DNA of 64,000 bases, from positions 3,968,013 through 4,032,012 of the forward strand of contig BCJU01000001.1 in NCBI GenBank assembly GCA_001600355.1. The letters run 5' to 3'. A program made the position numbers and the translations under genes. Below are positions 48,977 to 58,600 of this stretch, one piece after another. Every line of letters starts with the position of its first letter. Position 1 is the first letter of the stretch. The DNA is from Meira nashicola (lineage: Eukaryota; Basidiomycota; Exobasidiomycetes; Exobasidiales; Brachybasidiaceae). The notes below the pieces were generated by a model. That model made no database searches. It saw only the letters and a program-made list of their open reading frames with translations, and had not been told where the DNA came from.

Positions 48977-49963
48977 ATGAAATCCTCCTCTTTCTTTGCT
49001 TTTATTCCTTTCCTCTTTGTGCTCTTTTTGGGTACAGTACAATGTCTTCCATGGAACGATTATCATCCAAAAGTGACTCCACCACCAATCAGTAAACCAA
49101 TCTCGAGTTATTTCGTGGAAATTGATACAATCATTACCCGTTTAGCCACTTGGACTCCAAGTGATAAATCATCCGATTTCCCAGGAGCAGAAAAAGATCT
49201 TTTTCAACTCGGTCAATCGATCGATCAAGCAACCCAAGCATTAAAGGCTTTCAATGGTACAATTGATTATCAAAATTTGATCAAAATTGATACAACACTT
49301 AAATCAAGTTCCAAAAATGTTGTCAAGATTACCAAAAATGTTAAAGCAGCAAAAGAAGTTTTTGTAAAATACAATTATACAACTTTGATCGTTCAAGTTT
49401 TACAAGCAAGTGCAAATCAGTTTTCAGTCTTATTCCCACTTTTGGAATCTCATTCACCTCCAGCTTCTTTTGCTTCTTTGGGTTATTCTATCAGTTTGAT
49501 CATTTGTTCGATCGGTGATTCGATCGAATATTTGCAACCACATTCATGCACACCTGAAGGATTAAAATTCTGCAAATCATTGAAGCACAGTAAAGCAGGT
49601 TCAATTGATACCAAGCCTGCTTGTCAAGTTGTCAAACCTTCCGATTCATTCTCTCAATGCAACAATAGTTCAACAACTATGTTCAAATACGGTTATGAGA
49701 ATTCTTGCATCGGTAAACCACAAACAGGAGCATGGTGTGACAAAGGTACAAAAACAGGATCTGAATCTGGTCAAGAAGGTCAATCTAGCTCAAGTTCAAC
49801 TGTTAGTCAATCATCAAGCAAATCTTCAAGTTATGTTCCAGGATCAAGCAATGGCGCTGAAAGCTACTCTTTTAGCTCACACTTTGAAGTTGACATCAAT
49901 ATCGTCTTTGGTTATACGCCTGCCCAAAGTCAATTGTATACAGTTTGCAATCCACCAAAGTGA
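48977..49963 (+). CDS. Array gene 9 (subtype D): secreted protein with Ser-rich tail
   Basis: At 328 residues this is the longest member. The signal peptide (MKSSSFFAFIPFLFVLFLGT) ends before CLPWNDY and there is no Lys-Arg. ISSYFVEIDTIITRLATW opens the mature part. NYTTLIVQVLQASANQFSVLF keeps both helix and sequon. FASLGYSISLIICSIGDSIEYLQPHSCTPEGLKFC matches genes 10 and 11. The signature is changed to SFSQCNNSSTTMFKYGYENSCIG and is followed by WCD. A Ser-rich linker (SSSSTVSQSSSKSSS) leads to a C-terminal stretch with HFEVDINIVFGYTPAQ. The Ser-rich part may be O-glycosylated. Function unknown. Confidence 0.85.
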   Translation: MKSSSFFAFIPFLFVLFLGTVQCLPWNDYHPKVTPPPISKPISSYFVEIDTIITRLATWTPSDKSSDFPGAEKDLFQLGQSIDQATQALKAFNGTIDYQNLIKIDTTLKSSSKNVVKITKNVKAAKEVFVKYNYTTLIVQVLQASANQFSVLFPLLESHSPPASFASLGYSISLIICSIGDSIEYLQPHSCTPEGLKFCKSLKHSKAGSIDTKPACQVVKPSDSFSQCNNSSTTMFKYGYENSCIGKPQTGAWCDKGTKTGSESGQEGQSSSSSTVSQSSSKSSSYVPGSSNGAESYSFSSHFEVDINIVFGYTPAQSQLYTVCNPPK

Positions 49964-50284
49964 ACCATTAGCCTCAGAAGGGGAGTTTCTCTCTCCTCCT
50001 CCGCCTATCACTTTTCAAGTAAATATTTTGTAGACACCCTTTTCTTATTGTTGTGGACAATGTGTCTAGAATCATCTTTATGAATATTCATGAATTTACG
50101 CAAAACATCGTAAGCGCCCTTGACATGAAATTCACTTGAAAGTTAATTATTGTGCCCTAATTGATCGTCTCATTTGGTAAAAAAATTTAACGGCCCGCTT
50201 CTCAGGTACATACGTAATCCGTAACTAAATGCTTGTAAAGGTATTCTCCCTCTCTTTATTATATACTATCACAGCATTGACAAG
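49964..50284. other. Spacer between array genes 9 and 10
   Basis: Short AT-rich spacer with TATATACTATC near 50261. No gene and no GGCGYC motif that I found. Confidence 0.4.
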
Positions 50285-51121
50285 ATGAAGACAACAACAA
50301 TTTTTGTAACAGTGTTTATGTTTATGCTGATTAACATTATCAATGCAATTCCAACGACAAGCGAAACATGTCCGATCCCAAAGACGAATACTCCTATTCC
50401 AGCTTATTTTAAGGAGATGAACAAGATTTTAAAGTTGTTATCGGTTTTTGAACCATATTCCGATGCTAGACCAGCTAATGCAACATTTGAAAGATCAGCA
50501 AAACGTTTATTCAAATTAGCTCAAACTATCGATCAAGCAAGTCAAATTTTAAATGAAGAAAAAGGACATCTTGATAGTTCAAGTTTAAAATCAATCGATC
50601 GTTCACTTGGATTGAGTGCTGCTTATGTTGTTAATATAACTGAATTAGTCAAATATGGTAAACCTTTATCGGATAAATACAATTATACAACTATGAACGT
50701 TCAAATCATTCAAGGTGTAACAAGTCAATATTTAACTTTATTTAAAGCTTTGATCGTTCATGTTCCCCAAGATAACGTTGCTTTTAATTCAATCACTCAT
50801 TCTATGGCTTCAATCATTTGTTCTTTAGTTCAAACTATGGAATACCTACAACCTGGCGCATTCTCAAAAGAGGGAAAAGAAATTTGTCAAAATTTAAACA
50901 ACGCAAACCCTGAACAAGTGTTTTGCATTTTCACTCCTCCTTCTGCTTTTACACAATGTGGCTATAGTGCAACTGCTATGTTTAATTACGGTATTGATAA
51001 TAATTTGATGGGTAAACAAGTGCAACCTTCATCCGATTGGTGTCCTTCTAACAGCAGCAGCAGTTCATCAGTATGTACTTATCATCCTTCTTGTGCATTT
51101 TCACATTCATCCAATTGGTGA
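50285..51121 (+). CDS. Array gene 10 (subtype D): secreted protein
   Basis: This 278-residue protein has the signal peptide MKTTTIFVTVFMFMLINIIN and no Lys-Arg site. IPAYFKEMNKILKLLSVF, LFKLAQTIDQASQILNEEKG and YAVNIT-type blocks align with gene 9. NYTTMNVQIIQGVTSQYLTLF holds the conserved sequon, and a second NIT sequon lies just before it. SIICSLVQTMEYLQPGAFSKEGKEIC keeps the paired Cys. The signature is AFTQCGYSATAMFNYGIDNNLMG, then DWCPSNSSSSSSVC. The Ser run is much shorter than in gene 11. The end CAFSHSSNW lacks the hydrophobic finish of subtype A. Confidence 0.85.
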   Translation: MKTTTIFVTVFMFMLINIINAIPTTSETCPIPKTNTPIPAYFKEMNKILKLLSVFEPYSDARPANATFERSAKRLFKLAQTIDQASQILNEEKGHLDSSSLKSIDRSLGLSAAYVVNITELVKYGKPLSDKYNYTTMNVQIIQGVTSQYLTLFKALIVHVPQDNVAFNSITHSMASIICSLVQTMEYLQPGAFSKEGKEICQNLNNANPEQVFCIFTPPSAFTQCGYSATAMFNYGIDNNLMGKQVQPSSDWCPSNSSSSSSVCTYHPSCAFSHSSNW

Positions 51122-51702
51122 TCAATCGCTGTAAGAATTCTATCCTCCTCATCTCACCCGCTGAATTAAGCTAATGAATTATGTTGTTCATATTCTGAAA
51201 AGAGTGTTTCATATTCTAGTTCCTCTTTAAAGTACGCCAAATAAGCGAAATTAAGCATTCTTGTTTGCTAATGAACAATACGGTGGACTTTCTTTTGAGA
51301 ATATTGAAAATGCGAAATTGAAGTCTAAAATTCTTATTCTTTCTTCTTCTTTGTTCGCGGAAGTGCGCCAACGCGGTGGCCGTTCGGCGTTATTATACTT
51401 ATCATTTGACATGGATTCGTACGGCGTAAGATCGCAGTTCTAAAATTCGTTGATTGTTAGTCTCGTTATCAATCATCTTCATACAAAATTTTGGCGTCGG
51501 AGGGGCTGAAAAGTTGCACACTACCGCCCAATGGATTCTCATTTGCGCCCGGATTGATTTTGTTGTATAATATACCTTCCGACGTAACAAATTGAGGATA
51601 AGCAAAGATGTTTTTTAGTCTATATAAAGAGAATGTTTTGAGCAAAACAGTTTATTTTTTTCCTTCAGCAAACTTCATTATTGCTCCATCCCCCTTTTCA
51701 TC
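51122..51702. other. Spacer between array genes 10 and 11
   Basis: It has a GGCGTC at about 51492, CTATATAAAG near 51620 (TATA) and TGTTTTGAGCAAAACA at 51634-51649. The last is a palindrome with 7-base arms, sharing its 12-base core with the repeat cluster at 14.3 kb. Confidence 0.5.
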
Positions 51703-52685
51703 ATGAAATTCTTCAATTTATTCACGCTTTCTTTGGTTGGACTCTCTGTTTTAATTGGATCATCAATTGCATGCGATAAATGCGATCTTACTGCAGCACA
51801 AAATGCTGGAGTACCAGTCAATAAGCACGTTTATATTTATTTTCGTGAAATTGCACAAATTATTAAAGAATTAGCTTCTGCTCAATCTTCTGCAAACGTT
51901 CAAGGTCCACCTGATTTCAGTCAAGCAGAAAAAGGTTTATTCTCTTTAGGTAAAACAATTGAACAAGCGAACAAGCAAGTAAAGTTTTACAAGTTTATCA
52001 AGGTACTTTAGACGATAATAATGCAAATCATATTAATAAATACCTTGCTTGGTCAGCAAAAGATGTTGTTACAATTACAACAATGATTAAATATGCTAAA
52101 CCTTATTCTGATAAACAAGGTTATACAGGTATCATCGTTCATATCTTACAAGGAATCACTTCTCAAATTTCAATTTTATTTCAAGAATTAGAAATGCATA
52201 TGCCTTCTTCTGTTTATGCATCTTCAAGTTATAGTATCAGTGTCTTTATTTGTGCAATGGCAGATGCTATTGAATATTTACAGCCTTACACTTGCTCAAA
52301 TCAAGGTAAACAATTTTGTGCAAATTTAGCAAGACAAAGTTCAAATTCTTGTGGAACGAAAGAATATAGGAAAAAATGTTCAAATGTGGTTAAAGTACCA
52401 AAATCATTTAAACAATGCGGTAATAGTGCAACTTCAATGTACGAATATGGTTATAAAAATAAATGCTTAGGTTCAAAAAAACATAAGAAGGATTGGTGCC
52501 ATGACAAGAAGAAGAAACATGCAAAAGTACACAGTCATTCATCTTCAACAAAGAGCTCAAGTTCATCTTCAAGTTCGTCTTCAAGCTCTAGTTCATCTTC
52601 AACTCAATACTCTTATTCTTATTCTACTTGTTTTACCTACACTCCTACTCCAAGTGATTGGTATTGCACAAACAGCAGCTATTAA
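51703..52685 (+). pseudogene. Array gene 11 (subtype D): broken by an 8-base tandem duplication
   Basis: The first frame starts at the ATG at 51703 with a signal peptide (MKFFNLFTLSLVGLSVLIGS) and YIYFREIAQIIKELASAQ. It reads correctly as far as LFSLGKTIEQA. There the 8-mer GAACAAGC occurs twice in a row (51961-51968 and 51969-51976), shifting the frame to an early TAG. The family sequence resumes at once in another frame and continues intact to 52685 (DVVTITTMIKYAKPYSDK, GYTGIIVHILQGITSQISILF, SFKQCGNSATSMYEYGYKNKCLG). It ends with a run of about 17 Ser and SYSYSTCFTYTPTPSDWYC. No intron fits. The rest is undamaged, so the break is recent, polymorphic or an assembly error. Confidence 0.85.
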
Positions 52686-52963
52686 AACACACACACACTC
52701 TTTCTTTATGATTTATATCTTTCCTTGTCTCTTATTTCTTCACAGAACATTAACAAACATCTTATATCCATCTGAATCAATGACATCCATTCCCCTCTTT
52801 ACGTGTTTTACGTATGTACCCCGCGTTTATTTTTATTACCGGCAATAAATTTCCTCTAGCCCGGTTTGCCGATACACTTAGAAAAGAACGGGCTACTTTG
52901 AATAAAATAAGTAGACTAACTCTCTCTTTCTTCAACACTATCACAAACACACACACGCCAAAA

Positions 52964-53884
52964 ATGTCAAAAATAGAAACATTACCGGATTTAAGTCATA
53001 GAACTTTATTCGATTTAAAGGGAAAAGTGATCGTTGTAACTGGAGGTGGAACAGGATTAGGATTTATGATGTCAACTGCATACGTTCAAAGTGGCTGTGA
53101 AAGGATTTATATTTGTTCAAGAAAGATGAAAAATTTAGAAAAAGCAGCAAATTCACTTAATTCGATTAAAGCAGGAGTTTGCATTCCTTTAGAAGCTGAC
53201 CTTACAGATGCAAAAGGCTGTAAACAATTAGGAGAAGAAATCGCAAAAAGAGAAAAAAAGATTCACGTTTTAGTAAACAATAGTGGCGTTTCTTGGGCTG
53301 CACCAATTGATAAATTTGATGAAGAAAAAGGATGGGATAGATTATTGGCTGTCAATGTGAAAAGTTTATTTTACCTTACAGTCGCTCTTTTACCTTTACT
53401 CAAAAAAGACGCAAATATAGATAATCCTGCAAGTGTTATTAATATTTCTTCCATTTATGCTTCTTTACCATTACCAAATATGCCTTCTGCTCCAATCGGA
53501 ACTGGCGGTTGGAGTTATTTGGCATCAAAAGCAGCCGTTAGTCATTTAACAAGAACCATGGCTGCAAATTTAAAACCATCTCACGTAAACGTCAATGCAA
53601 TTGCACCCGGCTATTTCCCTAGCAACATGACTTCCTTTGCTGAAGGAAATATACTAGATCGTTCACAACCTGCTGGTAGACAAGGAACACCGGCTGATAT
53701 GGCAGGTCCAGCTCTTCTTTTAGCCGGAAGAGGTGGTGCACATCTAAGTGGTGTCGTATTGGGAACAGATGGTGGAATTCTATCACAAAATTTCAAAGCA
53801 CTTCCTAATAATATCTCTAGTCGTTGGCTACCGGAAGGATGGAGAACGGCAGAAGACGTTCGATCAGGTAAAAGCAAGCTTTAA
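52964..53884 (+). CDS. Short-chain dehydrogenase/reductase (SDR)
   Basis: This 306-residue NAD(P)-dependent oxidoreductase has the nucleotide-binding motif VTGGGTGLG (residues 25-33). NNSGVSWAAP stands for the NNAG motif. The catalytic Ser is in INISSIYAS, and Tyr and Lys are in WSYLASKAAV. The motif after the active site is APGYFPSNM. LEADLTDAKG near 80 and the GTPADMAGPALLLAGRGG / LGTDGG end are typical of classical SDRs. The pattern is close to the fungal RhlG-like or 3-oxoacyl reductase-like group; the substrate cannot be told. The ATG at 52964 is preceded by a CACACA leader, and the frame upstream lacks conserved residues. Single exon; no signal peptide, so cytosolic. Confidence 0.88.
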   Translation: MSKIETLPDLSHRTLFDLKGKVIVVTGGGTGLGFMMSTAYVQSGCERIYICSRKMKNLEKAANSLNSIKAGVCIPLEADLTDAKGCKQLGEEIAKREKKIHVLVNNSGVSWAAPIDKFDEEKGWDRLLAVNVKSLFYLTVALLPLLKKDANIDNPASVINISSIYASLPLPNMPSAPIGTGGWSYLASKAAVSHLTRTMAANLKPSHVNVNAIAPGYFPSNMTSFAEGNILDRSQPAGRQGTPADMAGPALLLAGRGGAHLSGVVLGTDGGILSQNFKALPNNISSRWLPEGWRTAEDVRSGKSKL

Positions 53885-53943
53885 AAAAGATAATATTACA
53901 GGCGTGCGATTAGCATGTATAACAGTACAAATGTATAAATTCT

Positions 53944-55350
53944 CTAGGGATCTTTGATGTGTTTAGACCAAAAGTTTTTCTTGCCATCAGTTTTTGCTTC
54001 TTTAACGCCGAGCATATGCATGATAAGATTAAAAATTTCAACATTGCGGAAAGGTTCTATATGCTTGGCTGAAGTTGATTGGATAGAAGGTCCTCTTGCC
54101 AAGAAGAATGCATGCATATCCGGATGTGTCGCATCATATCCATGATTTCCTCGGGGACCATAATCGAAATTAAAGCTTGCCATCTCTTGATGTGTAGTAA
54201 TGCTCCAACCAACTTCTGGAATGACCCACAAATTAGCCACTCTCTTTTCCACCAAATCAGTCATTGTCCAATTCCACCTTTTGACCAATTCCTGTCGATC
54301 AGCAACCTCAAAAGCATGTCTCCCTTCCCTTTTCATCTTTTCACTTTCTAGTATGAGCCTACGCCTCGCCTCTTCTTCATCCGCAACATCTTTAAAACGT
54401 AACCCTGCATTCGGCCATCCATCATGAGTAACAATTTTGCCAAGCAAATCTACGCCAACAATATCGTCAATATAAACAAGCTTCGAATTGGACGTGAATG
54501 TCATCCCATGGTCACTGACGATGACTACATTGACGATAGAAGAAGCATTGCGTTCTGCGATACTGGTAAGGATTCGATGTATATATCCATCAACCCTTCT
54601 CAAAGCAGTTGCAACTTCTACCAATTCCGGATCCGGTCCAAGATTATGAGTGACTGTATCCACATCAGGTGCATAAGCACAAATGAATTGAGGCCTTTTT
54701 TCCGTTTCCAAGTCTAACCATTGCATGATTTGATCATGTCGTCTTTCTACTGACCAACCTTTCTCGTATTTCTGAAAATATGTACTCGTTACATTATTTT
54801 GCGTTATAGGAGGTCCAGGCCACATCAAATTTGCCGTTTGTAAACCTTTGTTAACCAAATATTCCCAAAGTGGACTTCCATGCCACCAGCTGGCGTCCCA
54901 AGATCTATTTGGGTCGGTATAATAAAATGAAGAATCTCTACCTATTGCACCATGCTTTCCGTGTATTCTATGAAAATCGTTTGCTATTATTCCATGAGAT
55001 GAAGGTTGCAAACCTGTTTGTAAGGACCAGTGGTTTGGGAATGTTAAGCTGGGAGAAGCTGGTAGCATATATTCAGATGTAATGACTCCAATTGATTGAT
55101 GATCTTGTGAGAAATATCTCCCTTGTGCTAAGGCTTGAAGGACTGGCGTATGTCCTGATTCTAAATAAGATGGCTTGAATCCATCAAGTGATAACAAGAC
55201 TACCGTCGGAGACCAAGGATGTGTTCCATTTGATAAGAATGCATGATTAGCATTAGGTTGAAAGTATGGTAATCTAAGCAAGAGTGACAATATCAGACTG
55301 GTTGTTGCTGCTAATATTGCTTCCCTTATCCTTCCAAGTCCTGCTAGCAT
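53944..55350 (-). CDS. Nucleotide pyrophosphatase/phosphodiesterase-like enzyme
   Basis: This 468-residue protein is of the type I phosphodiesterase/nucleotide pyrophosphatase family (alkaline phosphatase fold, two zinc ions). A single membrane helix near residues 12-28 (ILAATTSLILSLLLRL) suggests a type II membrane protein with the catalytic domain outside. Metal and catalytic residues are visible: Asp in VVLLSLDGFKPSYL, the nucleophile Thr in SLTFPNHWSLQTGLQPSSHG, then DVDTVTHNLGPD, VIVSDHGM and GNHGYDATHPDMHAFF. The length suits the catalytic domain alone. It would release nucleotide monophosphates from dinucleotides or sugar nucleotides outside the cell. Start ATG 55350. The stop lies 60 bases from that of the converging SDR gene. 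Confidence 0.88.
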   Translation of the reverse strand: MLAGLGRIREAILAATTSLILSLLLRLPYFQPNANHAFLSNGTHPWSPTVVLLSLDGFKPSYLESGHTPVLQALAQGRYFSQDHQSIGVITSEYMLPASPSLTFPNHWSLQTGLQPSSHGIIANDFHRIHGKHGAIGRDSSFYYTDPNRSWDASWWHGSPLWEYLVNKGLQTANLMWPGPPITQNNVTSTYFQKYEKGWSVERRHDQIMQWLDLETEKRPQFICAYAPDVDTVTHNLGPDPELVEVATALRRVDGYIHRILTSIAERNASSIVNVVIVSDHGMTFTSNSKLVYIDDIVGVDLLGKIVTHDGWPNAGLRFKDVADEEEARRRLILESEKMKREGRHAFEVADRQELVKRWNWTMTDLVEKRVANLWVIPEVGWSITTHQEMASFNFDYGPRGNHGYDATHPDMHAFFLARGPSIQSTSAKHIEPFRNVEIFNLIMHMLGVKEAKTDGKKNFWSKHIKDP

Positions 55351-55629
55351 GATTGTGATATCCTATCGATCCAATTCGAGAAAAGAAGGTTAGGAGAATG
55401 GCTCGAAAAGAGAAATTTGGGGTTCCAAACCTCGAATATGAACATTGGCGCTCCCGCCTCGCATACATTCTAGGCGTTCAGTGCATCTCGCGCCAAATAT
55501 TCGTACAAATGCACGGACGCGGGGGAGTAAAAGCTCATCATTCTATCTTTTTTGAGAGACTTACTTCTTAAACAGCATCACCTATTCCGACTCTCTTGTC
55601 CCACCTATCCAGCGCTGTGCGCTTCGAAT

Positions 55630-58600
55630 ATGACTTTCGGTCAATCTGAACAAGGAGTGGCACCTTTGGTTTCACTTTTACGAATAATCTTTTCGTCTGA
55701 ACAAGGAGTGGCACCTTTGGTTTCACTTTTACGAATAATCTTTTCGCAGGCCGATTTACAAATCTCATTAGCCGGATCAACGGAATCTGAAAGGAATCGT
55801 AATATAACATTTTATGATGAAATCGTTCCATTATCGATCCGATTACGTATTCCAGCATCTAATCGTACATTACCTGCACCTTCTGATGACTCTTTACCAA
55901 GTTTCAGTATACCTTTAACGGTACCTGATACAAACGATGAAGATTACGACGAAGAAGGAGAGTATGGACAGAGAAATCAAAAGCCTCCCTTACTTCTCGC
56001 CCTCCTTTTGTCATTTTTGCGTATCAGTGTAGAGGCAGCTTATGTACCACCTCGCCTTCAAAGACCGACTACAAATGCAATCACACAAGGTGAAACGGAA
56101 TCATCATCGAGTACACAATTGATCGCATCAGTAGGAGAAGATGATACTGCATATCAATCAGTTAGACTTCAGGGGATTGACGCCAATATGGAGGCAACTC
56201 GAATGTTTCATTCAACATGGTCAGGAAACACTATTCCATCAAAATCAAATATCAAAAAGCCTTCATCTAATAAGGGTAAAGAATCATACGCAGCACAAGT
56301 TGAAAATGGAAGAGGAGCAAATGTATGGTTCACACGACAAAGGGATGAAGAATATTGGACAGCAGAATGGCAGTGTCAAATGCCAGTAATCTTTTTGCGT
56401 TCTCGTCATCCAAGTCCTGCGATAGTGATCAATTCAGAGGTGATACTACAATTGCAAGCATCAAAATTAAGCTCTTTGGCACCATCCTTAGTACCAATAG
56501 CACGCACTACAGCACCAGAAGCACTTTTCCTTCATGATCTTCTCAGTCCGCTTTCCGAAGGTCCTTCATATCCCGATGAATCACATACCGAGAGAGCAGC
56601 AAGAGCAGATGCTAGCTTAGCAAAGCTACCATTGGGTAAACTTCCAAGTTCTGTCTTGGGTAGTAAATTAGTCACACCCGCTCGAGGAGCAAAAGATGTA
56701 GGTAAATTAATTGAGGAAAAATTACAGCTAGCGAATGGCGATATGGGCGATGCAGAAGAATATAACAGTCTCAAGCAAGGCAAAAGAGATCTGACAGATG
56801 AAGGTCTGTTGAAGATTGGCGAAAGTGATGGAATAAATGAAGATCTTGGTTTGGGCGAAGATCTGATGGTGGTAAAGCGAAGCGCAAGAAAAGCACTAGA
56901 CGTGCGAAGTGCGGTACAGGTGCGAATGCGAACGACAAACATCGCAGGAGTGGGCGAAGGCTTTGGTCATAACACATCCAATGATGGCGATAACGGTATT
57001 TTACCTACACTTGTACTGTGTGTGGAAATCGAAAATCCAGCAAATAGCGGTATACGATTCCGTATGGACGATATAAGCGTTCAGGCTACCTTACCGAGTG
57101 AAGTGCAGAGCGGAGGAAATTTACATCCTTCTGCACGAATTCACGTTGAAGCGAATCAGATAGGACAACCAATCAAAAGCATGGTGATAGAACAAGGCAG
57201 TCAACATAATCTGCTGTATAGGGTCGATTTCGCTTTGCCTTATGTAGATGGTTCACTAAACTCCAATGAGCTAGATCCAATAAATTTAGCAGCTGAAACG
57301 CAACGTACGATCACAATCGAGCTTTTCGGACATCCAATCTTATTACAAAAAGTGATAGCAAACGGTGTTGTATCCTCCGAAGATTTCTCACCTGCCAACA
57401 GTTTCACATCGACATGGTCTTGCACTTTAGATTTTGCGACTCAAATTCATTCACTTATTCTACAAGAACAGATAGCAGAAGGAGCGGGCGGATTTTCTCT
57501 TGGTCCGAGAACGGTTGACCTTTCTGGCAGCTACGATACCGTCTATGAAGATCAAACGCCAGAACCAATCAAATCAAAGGAAGGAAAAAATACATTAGCT
57601 CCATTGCCAAGCATTTTGGCACAAAGACGAATCGCATCAACGCAAGGATCGCCAATGTCACCTCTTCCCAGATCAAGTTCTATGATGAACAATCAAATCC
57701 AAAGTGCACCTATTCGACCTTCAATGTCGCGTGCAACTACGGATATTCGTACTCCTTCTACAAGTGTTGGAACAGTAACGATGGCCAGTCCATCTTCCAT
57801 TCACAGGCCCAATGTTCGAAGTGGAACGAGCGGAGCATATGCTTCGGAATCGTTTGTTACTTTACAACAAAGAGGACCAGAATTGGAACGTCAATCGCTT
57901 GAGAGAGGAAGGGGTTCCTTAGATTTTCACCGCAGGGAAAGTCATAGTCCTGCAATGCCATCTAGCATGATCGGACCTAGCATTTTAGCAAGAGCAAGAC
58001 GTAATCGTCAAGCTTCTTTGCTCGCAAGTGGTAGTTATGGTAATAATATTGAAGCAAATCGATCAGCAAGCGCCGCACGCAGAAGCACTTTATTAAGTCA
58101 TGCTCCGTATTATACCTCTGGAACTCAAGCTAGAATAGTAACTCGACCAGGACGGTTGGAGTCTTCTTCGTGGCACATCAAAAATGCTCTCTCTGACAGT
58201 CAGAATATCGATCCGAATGCTTTACCAATCTTCCCCTTAGGAAGCAAAGCAACTTGGACACGATTGCCCAATTTGGTACAACAATCAGGTAAAGAACAAG
58301 GGCTGCTTATCGAGATCAAGGCTTTGAATGAAAGCACAATCATGCAAAACGATAAAGAGAGCTCAAAGAAAGAATTGGATGTACAAGTTCAAATAGACAA
58401 TCGATCTGATTTCACTCGAACGATTTTGTTACAATGGAATCGTAATGCATTCGTAAACAAGGACGGAAAGCCATCAAAAACGACATTTTTACCAGATGAT
58501 GATGCATCACAGGTAGGACCAATACCGCCTGGGCAAGCCGAAGTGGCCGTTTTGCGTATTTCCTCCTTGTCATTGGTGAAAGACAAAGAGTTTGTCATTC

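Noticed and set aside
51985..52082. Intron joining the two halves of array gene 11
   Set aside because: The only GT-AG pairs near the break are about 15 bases long, all paralogues are intronless, and the exact 8-base duplication explains the shift fully.
38409..52685. Hydrophobic surface binding protein A (HsbA) family as identity of the array
   Set aside because: Both are small helical secreted proteins, but the Gly-Asn-Ser-Pro-Thr signature, cysteine spacing and length do not match what I know of HsbA, so I leave the family unnamed.
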